A DNA stretch of 64,000 bases from Actinia tenebrosa. Taxonomy: Eukaryota; Cnidaria; Anthozoa; Actiniaria; Actiniidae. The DNA lies in NCBI RefSeq assembly GCF_009602425.1, contig NW_022261488.1:37774-101773 (forward strand). The letters are read 5' to 3'. Position 1 is the first letter of the stretch; each line of letters begins with the position of its first letter. A program made the position numbers and the translations under genes. Of this stretch, positions 11,601-23,587 are shown piece after piece. The notes beneath the pieces are model-generated. The model had not been told where the DNA came from. It saw nothing but the letters and a program-made list of their open reading frames with translations, and did not search any database.

Positions 11601-13087
11601 CCATCATGCCTTTGTAATACTACCTTGTGAAAAGGATTCCTAAACTTGAACAGAATTCCATTCAAACAGTTTGCAACAGCTGTCGGGAATGGGGAGTGGT
11701 CATCGTCCAGAGAATTTAGTTCCATGTCAAAGGCAACCTGATTTAAAAAAAAGGAAAGAAAAAAAATGCCTCTATTATTATTTATAGTGTTGTTAGGGAA
11801 TCCTTTTAAGGGTGGCGTACAAGTAGTGCACTCAACTCTCACCTCTGCAGTCTCAGGTTTAAGAGTTCTAGAGATCTTCACTGCTCGACCTGAACTTTTT
11901 AATACAACACTGGCCCTTGGGCTAGCAGATCTGAGAATTTACAAGTTGAGTACCCTACCCTTAGTATTACAGCTTATTGATACAAATTACTTAAAGGGAC
12001 TCTGAGGTACCAGACACATCATAGCTAAAAATGTACATCAAACCTTGTTGATTTTGAAAATTGAAATGAAAATTCCATGAAATGCGTTTTTTGAGGTGAT
12101 ATCGTCCGTCAAAGTTGCAAAATGACTTAAGCTGGGCTCCCTGTGGAATAACATGAATTTGATGGCTTGGGATGAATGAGGTGTGATGAAGTCAGATAGT
12201 GGAACATGTTGGATAGCTGGAGTTGAATCAGCCGAATTTCGCTATGGAAGTATGGCTGTTCTTTATCAATTTGAGCCGGAAATTGCTTGAGGAGAAGAAT
12301 ATAATACACCCGATGCAAGTGTGAGCAAGGAAAGTGAGCTAGAAGAAGTTTTTACTTCTTTTTACTAGCCCAGAGACACTTTTTAGTAGTCACTAACTAT
12401 GGACTACTGCTAAGATCCAGCTCCGGATATCCTACTCCTCTTTTGCTATTCACTCCTATCACCTTATAATGTTGTCTAACCTTTCCAATAACATCCAGTG
12501 TGACGCGGTGAAAATAATCCAACATTCTGACCTGTGTCTTCCCATCAGCCATTCCACCAATCTTTGTGAGAAACTTGTCACAGCTTTTGTTGTAATCACT
12601 GACCAAGGTTTTAAGGTGGCTGTGAACCAAACATTGCCATGGCAACATAATAAATGATATGACAACGAAAAGCAATCAATACATATATACTAATAAACTT
12701 ATATTTTACGACCCTCACTCCCTGGGAGGGGCTATTCCATGAGGTTTGCTCCACATGCACTCGACCTACTACCTTCATTATTTACCACGCTCATCTCTCA
12801 TGTGATAGGGCGTTTAGTGTAGTTGGCCCAAGACTATGGAACAATCTTCCACAACATTTACAATCTGTTGATAATTTAGAACTTTTCAAGAAAAAACTTA
12901 AAACATATATTTTCAATTTATAAATGAAAATGTTATTATTATTATCATTTATTTTTTTATACACTTTTTTTTAGATACTTCTTTTAATTTATATGTACAT
13001 ATATTTCTCACTTCCTTATATATATATATTTTTTTATTGTAAACAGCGCCTTTGGACTAAAAGGATTAAGGCACTATATAAATCTTG

Positions 13088-13142
<55 letters not shown>

Positions 13143-15349
13143 CTGTTGATTTCTATATAGGGAGAAAAATGGAACAACTCAGAGAAAAACCCTAGAATAC
13201 AACGAGGGAGACAACAACACATCCAACAAACTTAACTCACATGTGGCATAGCAGAAAATAGAACTTGCAACCCCAGGCGTGAACTACACAGTGAAAGATA
13301 GTGCCGAAGCAGTGCATGTCAGCCATTGCAATGGCACACCACATCATGTGGTGAAATGTTTGGTGATTTCATTCCATTTACCAGTTCTTTCCTTATTTTT
13401 AAACGAAAAAAAACAAAAAACCATAACTTACGATCGATAAAATGCTGGATTGGCAGCATTTCTCTTCTTTTTCCATTCTTCATGATTCGTTATGGATACC
13501 AACCCGTTCTTCATGAATCTAGCACCAAACATGTCTGACAACATCTTCTGTAATGACTTTTGCTTGGGTAGATTGTATTTTATTATCACATCCTTATTAA
13601 AATGTAATGAAAATCAGTTATAATTTATAATAATAATAATTATTATATCATTATCATCATTAATAAAAACACAGTAGTCTATCAGCTTGCATAGGAGGGG
13701 CTGCGTGCAACCCTCCCCTAGATTTTCCCCTGTTGCAATACAGTATTATGTCAATGCGTTACTAATAAATCATCAATATACCTTGATAACATCCTTATGA
13801 TATGCTACAACTCTTGGGTGCCAGAAAAACCAAATCAGATATAGTCCATCATATTCTAAAGACCTACAGAAGATTAAAACACATTTGTCAAAACTTTCAT
13901 TCATTCATCCAATCATACATCTATTCATTTGTCCATCCTTCTGTGCATCCATCCATCCATCCATCCATCCATCCATTCATTCCATTTCTTCATTCATCAT
14001 GAAAACAGTGTCAACAGTGTCCATCATGATTTATCTATTGATTTATTTGAGACCATTACTGTGTGCCCAAAAACAAATTCAAATGCAAATTTAGTTAACA
14101 GTACTAGGTTCTAGACTCTGGTTTCCCAGAGTCGCTTCAAGCATGCAGAGTAATTGACAGGGTACTGGGGTAGAGATAAACATAGCACTGCTGTGGTTAA
14201 ATATAATGTCTAATCATGGGCGGATCCAGCCAAAATTTTAGGCGGGGGGGTTGGGGGGTGCTAATTAAGTTTATTCCATCAACACAACGGAAAACAATAA
14301 AAAAAGCATCTAATTCTTCAGTTATTTTTTGTTTTGCTTTTTCTGCTGAAAGGGGGCTTCAGCCCCCCTTTGCCCCCCCTGGATCCGCCCTTGCTAATAA
14401 CCTTAGCCCTAAGGTGCCTATCAAGGTATACACCCCTTCTTCTACAGAGGGGATCAACTATCATACAAAAACCAAAAATATAACTTCTCTTCAATGGAAC
14501 AAATATTGTGACCTTGACCTTGGTTTTTAAGTCTTTTTTATTTGGTAATGAAAATTTCGAATCAATAAAATACTGTACCACTTTTGAAACAATTCGACCA
14601 GTGTCCTTCCTTCCTGAACCTCTTTCTTCACGATTGGTAAATGACCATAGAAAAAGCTGGAAAAGAAGACCTCAATTACTCCATATACCAATACAATCAC
14701 TAAATGTGTGCAATAGTTATCACTATTTAGCAGTAAATAGCACTAATCAAACGAAAGAAAACAATATAATTAGCATAAAATAACACTATTTAGTGATATT
14801 TATGTTGCACACTTTTAGTGTTTGTATTCTAGTACTAACTAATTAGTACAAAAAAGCACCAATGAAACAATCAAAAACAAAAGAAATAGATGTGTTTAGT
14901 GCTATTTTAGTTTTTGTGCTATTTCATGGACTATGGTATTCACTCGTATTTATTAGAGACAACTATACTTCTTTTATTATTTATAGTGTAATTTGTTGTG
15001 GTCAGCTGCACCATATAACAAATATGAATTACATTCACATGTCATTCCCATGTATACCTATAGTAGCCCGGGAGAGGGTATCATGAACACACACAAAACT
15101 TGCAGTTAACTACAGTACAAAGATGAATTTGCCGTATCGTTTTCCACTCATACGAAAACCGCTCTAATGGAAGTTTTAGATGAAAGTTTTTTGAATTATA
15201 TAAACTAACCTTGGACGTGGAGGACCAGGTAGATGACTGTACTTTCGATGTAAAACATAGATATGAATAACAAAGCCAATAAAACCCAGAAGTAGAACTG
15301 AAAGGAGTGCAACTAACGCAAAACCTATGCTCCATGCAGACTCCATCAT
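8677..15349 (-). CDS. Cytochrome P450, CYP46A-like (cholesterol 24-hydroxylase family)
   Basis: Fourteen coding exons on minus: 15210-15349, 14579-14656, 13782-13863, 13432-13592, 12481-12619, 11624-11737, 11138-11294, 10897-10956, 10542-10614, 10276-10360, 9916-10026, 9740-9834, 9184-9250, 8677-8817. All junctions are GT-AG in phase; the total is 1503 nt, giving 500 aa. A membrane anchor (about residues 6-32) is followed by LPGPPRPSFFYGHLP. Helix C shows WKKKR (W140), helix I FFIAGQETT, helix K the ExxR pair E367/R370, then FDPDRW, and the haem loop PFSLGPRNCIG (ligand Cys447). The last exon, FESKVLLARLLKNFKITLIP then GQ, follows the CYP46A1 C-terminal pattern (VPGQ...EQATLKP...CTL). Vertebrate CYP46A1 oxidises cholesterol in the ER. 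Substrate here is inferred only from family; cnidarian members may act on other sterols. The introns carry LINE, SINE and MITE sequence. Confidence 0.95.
8835..9130. repeat. Degenerate (ATC)n microsatellite
   Basis: A long run of TCATCA/CACCATCATCAT units in the last intron of the P450. It creates spurious His- or Ile-rich frames on plus and Met/Asp-rich frames on minus, which are not genes. Confidence 0.9.
12730..13141 (+). mobile_element. 3' end of a CR1/L2-like LINE, 5'-truncated, with (ATT)n tail
   Basis: On plus, in the intron between P450 exons 5 and 4, the frame reads RAFSVVGPRLWNNLPQHLQS, then VDNLELFKKKLKTYIFNL and a stop at 12921. This is the typical C terminus of LINE reverse-transcriptase proteins of the CR1/L2/Rex kind. 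The 3' UTR ends in a CGCCTTTGGA...GGCACTATATAAATCTTG hairpin tail and about 15 ATT units. It is a short fragment of a long-dead copy, inserted antisense to the P450 gene. Confidence 0.8.
13158..13275 (-). mobile_element. Divergent tRNA-type SINE copy
   Basis: Shares the block order of the clearer copy at 39550-39710 (a GGGAGAAAAATGG-like 3' part, GACAACAACACATCCAACAA, then ACTCACATGTGGCA) but is more decayed. It directly follows the LINE tail, so it may have inserted there. Confidence 0.4.
13941..13990. repeat. (ATCC)n microsatellite
   Basis: About ten ATCC units in the intron upstream of P450 exon 3, giving spurious IHPS-type frames in three frames on plus. Confidence 0.9.
14215..14393. mobile_element. 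hAT-like MITE, GGGCGGATCC termini, copy 1
   Basis: Ends CATGGGCGGATCCAGCC and GGATCCGCCCTTG are inverted repeats. A 5-bp duplication, CTAAT, flanks it exactly (14210-14214 and 14394-14398). It is 179 bp with no coding capacity and lies in the P450 intron between exons 3 and 2. See the copies at 22123 and 29817. Confidence 0.8.
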
Positions 15350-17394
15350 TTTGATGATTATATTTTGTCTGTTTTCGCTGAGTCACACACACACTGCTGG
15401 AAAAAAAAAACAATACAGACGGTCATGTGATAATTGTAACACAGGAGGCCCAATGCTTCGAGGAGACTGAAGAACGAGCTGCTAGAAGTTAGATAAGGTA
15501 TAAAAAAATATATGCTATTTTGGAATTAGAATTAATTAAATTTTTTTTTTTTTACTATTATTGTTACTATTGTAACGCCAGTCGCGTGACGCGCGTGCAA
15601 TATCGAAAAGGTTGATAAACTCGTTCACTGAAATCTGGGAAAATAATGATAGCATTAGATATTCTTTTGATATTTTTACATTAATGATGTCAAAAGAAAA
15701 AGAAAAAGAAAAAAATAAAATAAAAAAATAAAAAAAAAAAAAGAAAAGGAAAGAAAAGAAAAGAAAAGAAAAGGAAAATTTATGATATAAAATAGATCTG
15801 AAACATTTTCCCGCGGTTTTGACGGGTTTCCTGTGGATTCTGAGCCAGCGAATCCATTGCACAGCTTTACAACTAGTGCTTTATCATCACTGAAGTGCGC
15901 ATAAAATCAAAAGAACGAGATTTTTTTTCAAATTCACAGTTTTTTCGAACTTTAAAACTTTAAATATCGGTGGGGAATAAGAATTGCGACCCTATTCAGT
16001 AATATTTTAAGTGGTTTGGTACAGGTATTATATTTAGAATCAATAGCAGTATAAATGTATATTAAAGTCACTGTTTGATGCTAAGCAGCCCGGTTACAGC
16101 GAGTTGTCTACCGTCTTTATCAAGAACAAAAGGTAAGAAAAAAACGTTTAGTGATGATATAACTTTTTTCTGAAGTTGCAAAATTGTGTTCTCCCGAAGG
16201 TATACTTTAGAGTAGAATTCACGGAAGGCGGGGACGGGGAGCTTTAGGTGACATCTAGACTCTTCATCTGCATTTGCATAAAGTGCATGGTGTCCACCTT
16301 GAAACTCAAGAAAACGAACAAACAAACAAAATAATAATTACAGTGTGTAAAGACAGGAAATCAGACTTTTATACACTCGAGATAAACCACTTTCTTTATA
16401 TATCATCAGTTCTTGCATTTCATTCCTGACCGGAAACGCGTTATCCCTTGAGTACCATTTCCTTCTTTACACATTAAACTTACACTGTATCATGCCCTAT
16501 TTAGATTAGAAAAAATTCTTAAAACATTTAAATGTGAATTATTGATATAAAAAAGTTATAGTTTTATCAGAATTTGAGATTTGTGGATTATTGGGTTGCC
16601 TGTGTTTTGGTGACTTTTTTGGGCGGGAAATGCATAGTGGCGCGCGCGCGACAATGCTTATAAAAAAAGCGCGGGAAAATAGTCAGTAAATGTTTTTTTT
16701 AATATTTCATTTTAATTATAAATTTAATTAAAATTTCCTTTTTATTATATATTTCTAAAAAGGATTTGGCAAACAGCAGCAGCAGTTAAGGTTTTTTTCA
16801 TTAAATTGTTTAAATTTCATTTAAAAGATCATCAATTTAATAGGTTTTTTTCAAAACAGATCAATGTTTTTCTGAAAGCAGGTCAGTGATTAAAATACTC
16901 ATTTGCACTTTAAAAGTTTTTATTCCATATAATCGCACTAAAGCATTAAAGTGTTTACAAAAAGCATTTATTGCTATCAATTGTATTGGTAAACCACATA
17001 ATTTAAGGCTGCAGGTTTTTTCTAGTAAATTTTATTACTTTCAGCAGAAAGGAAAAATAAACTGTCTCATTCATGTGAAGTTTCTGTTTCAGTTATATAT
17101 GATTGTTTTATCTTTCTTTCAACCAGAAAACTGTTATAGCGTTCCCTTTACAGAATAGACCAGAACTGTTCTGATTTTTCTTCAGTCGCCAATAAAGAAC
17201 TTCCTTCCTTCCTTTACTTCACTTAGTCTCTAATAGAAGATTTTAACATCATTTTATCTATATACATTATTATATTTTTGTTTTCTTTCTATTCCTTTTG
17301 TTAATTAGTTATTTTCCCTATGGAAATAATTTGAAAAATAATTTTTGCGATTTTTCAAAAAAATTAAAATAAAGTCTCGCCTTTTTAAAAGTAG

Positions 17395-17430
<36 letters not shown>

Positions 17431-17533
17431 GAATGATGATGATGATGATAATAATAATAATAATAATAATACATTTTTATATTTGTTAACATACATCAAG
17501 AAAAGAGATATTTTTTTATTTCTTGGTAGTTCG
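15350..17533. other. Intergenic region between P450 and GPCR
   Basis: Holds the presumed P450 promoter, a purine run (15690-15775, GAAAA units) and a CGCGCGCG patch at about 16641. A mixed (AAT)n/(GAT)n microsatellite at 17400-17471 falls in the 3' flank of the GPCR. No gene is recognised. Confidence 0.4.
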
Positions 17534-18571
17534 TCATCTGTGCGAAAAGTCTGATCTATTCGCAGAAGATCGAAAAGGCATAGATTGTAGTTTAATTCTT
17601 CGTTGCCCAATTCTTGGCGAAAAGCGTCCGCAAAGCAGTTTTGAAATGAGATACTGGAATGTTCTTCGAATAGCGTTATTTCGAAATGCGTATAAAAAGG
17701 GGTTGATTGAGCTGTTGCTATAATGCATCCACTTAGCAAACTTTAGTAGTCTGTCTGTCGTTATCATCGAAGGCAAAGATGATGGATAATAAGTAGCAAC
17801 GATGGTCAAAACAAACAAGGGAAGCCATGCAATGACGAAAAGTAAAGTTATAAAAGCTATTGTTACAGAGAGACGTATTTCTTTTCGATACGCCCTGCTT
17901 CGTGTAGTATTCCGGAGTAGTCTCTGACTTGGTCTTTTAACTCTTGCAAACATAAAAATGAAAATATAAGCTAACATAATGACAGAAAAAGGGACGAGAA
18001 AACACGTTGTTACCATCAAAAGGGTGTAAACCTCTTGCCACCGGCGATACTGTAGCGGTTGGAGCGACGCCACGAGCGAAGAAATTACCCAAGGTGTTAA
18101 CAGAAGGGTTCGAAATGTCTTTTTAGGAAGCGTTCGATGCCTTAATGGACGAACAATAGCATGACAGCGCTCGATACTTATGGAAGTTAGCTGTAAAATT
18201 GATGCAGATCCAACGAAGATATCGAATGTGATGTAGAACTGGTACAATCCATCGCTGTAGTACTCGCCTTGAGCTGATTTGACTGAAATAAATATCCAAA
18301 GAGGAACTGATATGATTCCTACGAGAATATCACTTAAGGCCAGCCCCAGAATCAGTTTATTAGTAGTGGTCCTGAGCTTGTGGTTGACAAAGAATGCTGC
18401 AAAAATCAACCCATTTCCAATGACAATTCCAATCATCAATACAACGTAAAATGCAGTAACTGCACAAAGTTCTCGCTTCGACATTTCAGGATGCATAACA
18501 GAAAAATTCACGCACGAGCTGCTATTGAAGTTGTCTTCTGTTTTTTCCATTAAAATGATGTTTTTTTCCAC
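17534..18571 (-). CDS. Intronless class A (rhodopsin-family) G-protein-coupled receptor
   Basis: One exon, 345 aa, seven hydrophobic segments. TM1 has the GN pair (IGIVIGNGLIF) and TM2 has LALSD. TM3 ends SISIERCHAI in place of D/ERY. TM5 has FLVPFSVIMLAY, TM6 FVIAWLPLF (W and P kept, Cys replaced by Ala), and TM7 NSSINPFLY (NPxxY), followed by helix 8 RNNAIRRTFQYL. An NSSS sequon lies in the N-terminal tail. Counting back from the Arg of ERC places Asp at 3.32, the amine-contact position, and Tyr rather than Cys at 3.25; no Cys is visible in the second extracellular loop. The ligand is unknown; adenosine-, amine- or melatonin-like groups are all possible. Intronless receptors of this kind are expanded in cnidarians. 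A second in-frame Met lies 7 codons downstream. Confidence 0.92.
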   Translation of the reverse strand: MEKNIILMEKTEDNFNSSSCVNFSVMHPEMSKRELCAVTAFYVVLMIGIVIGNGLIFAAFFVNHKLRTTTNKLILGLALSDILVGIISVPLWIFISVKSAQGEYYSDGLYQFYITFDIFVGSASILQLTSISIERCHAIVRPLRHRTLPKKTFRTLLLTPWVISSLVASLQPLQYRRWQEVYTLLMVTTCFLVPFSVIMLAYIFIFMFARVKRPSQRLLRNTTRSRAYRKEIRLSVTIAFITLLFVIAWLPLFVLTIVATYYPSSLPSMITTDRLLKFAKWMHYSNSSINPFLYAFRNNAIRRTFQYLISKLLCGRFSPRIGQRRIKLQSMPFRSSANRSDFSHR

Positions 18572-20860
18572 AAATGGAGCTCTTCAGCTTCAAGAGCGAG
18601 AAAATTTGAGGAGCATGAAAACGACACACAGCTCTTGTCCAATCAGTGCTTGGTAGAAGATAAGATGGTTGTTCTTGCAGCTCGCTTTTAGTTCTTCATT
18701 TAAATTAGATTTCGTATTCTGCAATTAAGGAAATAAAAAACTCCCGTTATCCTAATGATATCGCTGACTGGAATGTTCTTCCATACAATTAAAACTTGTT
18801 TATTTGCTGTAAAGCAAATAAGCTAGAAAACGATCACAATCTCAAGGGGCACAATCAACGTATATAGAAATGAAGATAGCTATCAAAAAGCCACTAAACG
18901 GCCTCCTAGACGCAATTGAACAGTTTTTCATGTGGAGTGCAATTAAGGTTAAAAAATACTGGTTAAAGGAAGGTCATCCGCTGACGAATTTAATACTCTA
19001 TTGGCATATTTGATATTAAATTTCTTCGGTTTTCGTAGCTATGGAAACATCTGAATTCAATGAGACTGATATCTCGATTAAGAACAAAACGTTTTTTGCA
19101 CCGCGATATGTGCACCGCTACAATGATCAGAAAATATGAAATAGTCATTCTAATAAATTAGAACAAAGTAGCCACAAATGAAAAAAATCTTTCACAGGCT
19201 TGATTAGTTTACCATGCTTTTTCATTAGACACCTGTTATTTCCATTTAGTTGGCCATGATATAAAATATATATATAACTCCACGATGTTTTGCCGGTTTT
19301 ATGACCAGGCTACCTAAAGAAATGTTTTTCAGTAATAGCTAATCTTTTTTCTGAGATAAACAAATATATAATTCGACTTCTTTCTCTGCATTATTTTGGT
19401 CGTATAACTTACCTACCTTACGAAATAAATGACATTTATAATGAACAAGAAATCTTTGAAAAAGCTTTGGTTTGTGAGATGAGAAAAAACACATTTACTC
19501 CAAGACAATTTCTTTTTGCAACCTACCTCACGAAATGAGCAGCTCTAATTACTGAAAATGTTAAAAAAAACTATCTTTTTAGCTAAAGATTAACATCTTA
19601 ATACTTAAAGAGACTCCGAACGGTTATCATTATTGATGAGTTGGGCAAAATCTACGTAGGATGATAAAGGATTGGCTAAATTCTCATTCTCAAATAAATG
19701 GCTTCCATTTGGCCTCTCCTGGAGACTTCGAAGAGGCATTTGGTGGCTCCCGCTGAACCGAGTGCCGTGCACATCAACTAATTACAAGACGTTTTAATTT
19801 TCGACCATTGCAGTGTGATGAAAATGTTCAAAGCACTATAAAATGCTTTTAATTTTACCTGTTCATTTGAATTTTTTCCAGAGGGATTGAAAACGAAATC
19901 GATAATTAAAATCGCATTTGAGCAAGAGTTGGAAGCCGGAAAAAATGAGGAAACATGGTCTTGAACTTTGATTCCGTAGTTGTCCAAAACAATTCTAGTT
20001 TTTCAGCAGTGCCGTGCCAGGCAAAAACCGGCTGAATTGGACAAATAAAACCATAACAGAAGCCTACAGAAAGCATACAGAATCCTCCATGGTCATCGGA
20101 CAGGATGTTTAACGTTCTCTATTGTCTATCATATCAATTTCCTAATTAAGGTGGCTGACTACTTTGGTAAACATTAGACAGAAAATTGAAATCGAAACTT
20201 CTTAAACCTGAAATTTAATGCTGATTTCAAAAATGCAAAGAAAAATGGGGTAATCCGAGCTTTTTTTTGATATAAACACTCCGGAATGACATGCGTTTGT
20301 ACAATTTTGGAAGAAATATAGCGAAAATCAAGCTCTGTACAAAAAAAATTATAAAACCGAATTAACTTAGGAAGAAACATGAGTAATTTTCTCCTAACAC
20401 GTAACCTACACTATATTTATAAAGTACTGATAAAAGTTGTTTTAATAAACTATTGTAGACAATGAAAAAACCTTTTTTCGTTCAGGTTCTACGGCGTGTA
20501 AGTTATCGTAAAAATTGAGCACAAAACACACATAACGATTTTTTACATGGTTCTAATAAACAGAATCGAGAATATCGAGAATATCTCCTAAGATCGGATT
20601 GGAATCTAGAAGTTGATTTTTGCGATCGATTATAAGTGTAGACTTCCGCTCATTTTCCTGTTCATGTTCGTTTTCCTTTTCTGTTTTTTCCTTTTATTTT
20701 CTTTCTCTTGAGTTCAAACGATAAAAAACTGAACGAAACTTCTGGTTGTCGAAATATTCGTTTTTGCCACTATTGTAAATTGTCTCGCTTTCTGATTGGT
20801 CTAGAGCCGGGGGATATAGGAGGACTTGCCGATAAATTACGTCAGCAAATTACGTGTCAT
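18572..20860. other. Gene-free stretch upstream of the GPCR
   Basis: AT-rich sequence with no ORF resembling a protein family and no clear inverted repeat longer than about 20 bp. The GPCR promoter presumably lies in its first few hundred bases. Confidence 0.35.
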
Positions 20861-20950
20861 CTTCGTCATCTAGCCGTCAAAATATGTTGTGGACTCCCTT
20901 GGCTACGCCTCGTGAGTCCACAACATTTTGACGGCTAGATGATGAAAATC
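20861..20950. repeat. Perfect-arm hairpin, about 30-bp arms
   Basis: The left arm (CATCTAGCCGTCAAAATATG then TTGTGGACTC, 20867-20896) pairs with 20914-20944. There is only a 2-base indel in the stem; the 17-bp loop contains CCTTGGCTACGCCTC. The flanking block TCGCTTTCTGATTGGTC..GAGCCG recurs at about 26598-26625 and, more loosely, at 36180-36215, so this is the core of a dispersed MITE-like family. Confidence 0.75.
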
Positions 20951-21118
20951 GTGGTAAATAAGGACATACCTCGGAAAACTGGAGGAAATTGGTTAAGTTT
21001 TGTATAGCAGCTGACAGCAAAGTTTTGTTAATATATTGGTTGGGAATGGCCACAGTAAAGAAAAAAATCAAATTAAACAGGGGAAAAAACAACAACAACA
21101 ACAACAANAAACTATGTA

Positions 21119-21240
21119 TGTAGAATATAAAACTTGAATGCTGAAGTTCAAAACTTGAGCGTAAAATTCGAAATTTGAATGTCGAGTGTAAAATTTGTAT
21201 GTTGAATTTGAAACTTGAATGTCAAATTCAAAGCACGAAT
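21119..21240. repeat. Degenerate 20-bp tandem repeat, about 6 copies
   Basis: Successive units read roughly GTNGAATTYAAAACTTGAAT with point changes in each (for example GTTGAATTTGAAACTTGAAT and GTCAAATTCAAAGCACGAAT). The units stay close to 20 bp without large gaps. It directly follows a CAA run containing an ambiguous base. Confidence 0.7.
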
Positions 21241-22122
21241 TTTGGCGGGGATCGTACGCCATAGATCGGCGGCTATTTTTGATCTCAATTGGTTAGTACG
21301 TGGAAAGCCCTAGTTTCGCAAAAAATCCAAGCCAATATAAACTCAAGATGAAGTCTGAAGTCTTAAGCCACTTTAAAGACGGTACAATTACGCACAAGGA
21401 AGATCGTCTCAGTGTCGGAAGTAAATATCCCCTAATGAATATTTCTTCCCTATAGTATTTCAAATGCGGTGCGATATATTGAAAGCTTTCTTCTTATGAG
21501 GGAATTGATGGCATATACTATAAAGGCAAATAGCACTTATTTCATTAAAGCACACACAAAAAAACTTCAATATAAGCCACCTCAAAGCAATTTCGTGATT
21601 GAACTACGGCCGTTTTATGTTGTTAATTTAGGTACTTAATGAATTGAAGTCCTCTAATCCTATTAAGAAAATGGCTTCCAGATAAATCCAGAGTGAGGTT
21701 GGCGCTGGTCCGCAATCACAAGGCGTCGCCGATGTGTCGCCTCCATGCAGTTTTATAGGTCTTTTCTTTCGTTTCAGCCCCCAAACAGTGAGGGGGAAAA
21801 ACGTTTTTCGAGCAACGAATTTTCTTGGCGCCTCTTCGAGTGAGCTCTAGTATTTCAGTTCTCTCTTCCAGGCGCCTTAAGGCACGCAGTATTTTGGTTA
21901 CAAAAACAAAAACAAAAAACGAAAAACAAAAAACAAAAAACAAAAAAAAAAAAAAAAAAAACAAACAAAACCAGAAACGAAGAGAGAAAAAGTTATAAGA
22001 AAGAAAAAGAAGGAAAGACTGAACTGGAATGGATTTTAATGAAAGGAAGAGAAAGAGAGTAATAAATTAAAATAATATTCAAATAAAGAAAAATGGAATA
22101 ATAGGGATAAAAAAGAAAGGAT
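21241..22122. other. Gene-free stretch with an A-rich low-complexity run
   Basis: No gene recognised. A (CAAAAA)n/poly(A) tract at 21898-21962 produces a spurious Phe-rich frame on minus. Confidence 0.35.
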
Positions 22123-22211
22123 CAAGGGCGGATCCGGACGGAGGAAACTCAATTAGCCCCCCCTAAACTCACTTACCCCCCCCCCTAAAATTTTGGCTTG
22201 ATCCGCCCTTG
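22123..22211. mobile_element. hAT-like MITE, GGGCGGATCC termini, copy 2 (short)
   Basis: CAAGGGCGGATCC at the left and GATCCGCCCTTG at the right form inverted ends. AGGAT is duplicated on both sides (22118-22122, 22212-22216). Only 89 bp long, mostly C-runs between the ends, so it is an internally deleted copy. Confidence 0.8.
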
Positions 22212-22617
22212 AGGATGGACTGTATTTGATAAATAGAATAAAATTCAAGATGGCCGCCGTATCGGTAAAAAGGTCTGTTATAAAAGATGCGATGCGTGTT
22301 TCTTCAAGCCGATATTTTTTTCGAAGAAAAGAAATTTTTTTGTCCGGGAAAAATATGCCGTTGAAGAAACAAATCGCATGTTTAATAATTATTCAAGCAG
22401 CAAAACACTTTAATAGGTCTATCATAGTTCGTTGATAGCGTGTGCGTCTGACGGCGCAGCACGCACACCTTTTAATTAAAGTACCTCAGCACTCCCACAT
22501 GAGTAATCATGACGAATATCATATTATATTGTGAATTTTAACTATCAAAATCGCCAAGAAGTTGTTTTGTTTTTGCTTTGTTTGTTTGTTTTTTTGTTTT
22601 TTTGTCTTGTTTTTTTT

Positions 22618-22672
22618 TGGGAATATTTACCTCGCCGCTGCTTGAAGACACGCGTCTCGGTAAATATTCCCC
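22618..22672. repeat. Small hairpin GGGAATATTTACC...GGTAAATATTCCC
   Basis: The arms GGGAATATTTACC(T/G)CG are inverted around about 20 bp. It may be the remnant of an inverted-repeat element. Confidence 0.45.
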
Positions 22673-23587
22673 GAATTTCATTTCGCCTTCGGAGAATAAT
22701 TGTTTAATATGGTTTAATAATATTTCACTATGACGTCACTGCTTGTTTATGTGGGGGATAGAATCGCCAAACCAATAGAAAATTCAACAATAGCTCCTAG
22801 CGAAACAGCTTAATCTAAAATGGCCTGATTTTCAGATATAATATGTGTTAATATGTACTAAAAGATATTCTGAGCGTTTGCTGGCTATTCTACTTCTCTT
22901 CATGGATTCATACTGGTTTTAGAACAATTTTCGGTGAATTTGCGTTGATTTGACCCCGTCCGACGACCATGATCCTTTGCGTTTAAACAATAGACTGTTA
23001 AAGATTGTTTTGATGTGACGGCATAGTAAATTAGGGCAATTCCTAATGCCCTTCAGGATAGATATATTGCCTATCTGCCCACACACATGCAAATATCGCG
23101 CATATAACCCTGTGGACGTAAAAGATCCACTGAAGACGCTGGTGACGACCATCTTCAGTGCCCGTGCTAAACAGGGCCCACTGTAATTGGCTATGCTGTT
23201 GTGGTGTCCCTGCTCTCATGGGAAAAATATCACAAATCATAAATAAATCATAAATCATATCGAGCAGATTATATAGATATATAGTCCTTTTAATTTACTG
23301 ATACGGCGGCCATTTTGAATTATGGGATGTCTATATCAATTTATTCACCCATTCATTCACTCATTTGTTTACTGCATTCCCCACACGCCACATTCTCCCT
23401 GTGATTTATTACGCGATGCGTCATTCTCTTTAGGCGGTAGTATTATGGTTTTATTGAAAGGAAGCACTTATTTTGAGAGATGGCACCCACTAGACCTTAT
23501 TACGTTCAGTTGGGCGTAATGTTTCCCATGACACGTGGTCTAAAATGAGGTAGGTACCATCGATTTCAAAAATTGCCCACGGACATC
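22673..23587. other. Gene-free stretch
   Basis: No gene recognised. The minus-strand frame at 23043-23258 is open for 71 codons but matches no family I know and has no splice context. It may be a decayed dispersed repeat. Confidence 0.3.

Noticed and set aside
13085-13141. Repeat array that might suggest a CRISPR or regulatory array
   Set aside because: Simple (ATT)n tail of a LINE; no spacers, and the organism is an animal.
13802-14114. IHPS-repeat frames in three plus frames, resembling a repeat protein
   Set aside because: (ATCC)n microsatellite in a P450 intron; no codon bias and all three frames are open.
23043-23258. 71-codon minus frame with W-rich composition
   Set aside because: Looked like a piece of a retroelement or gene exon, but no motif could be named and no splice partners exist.
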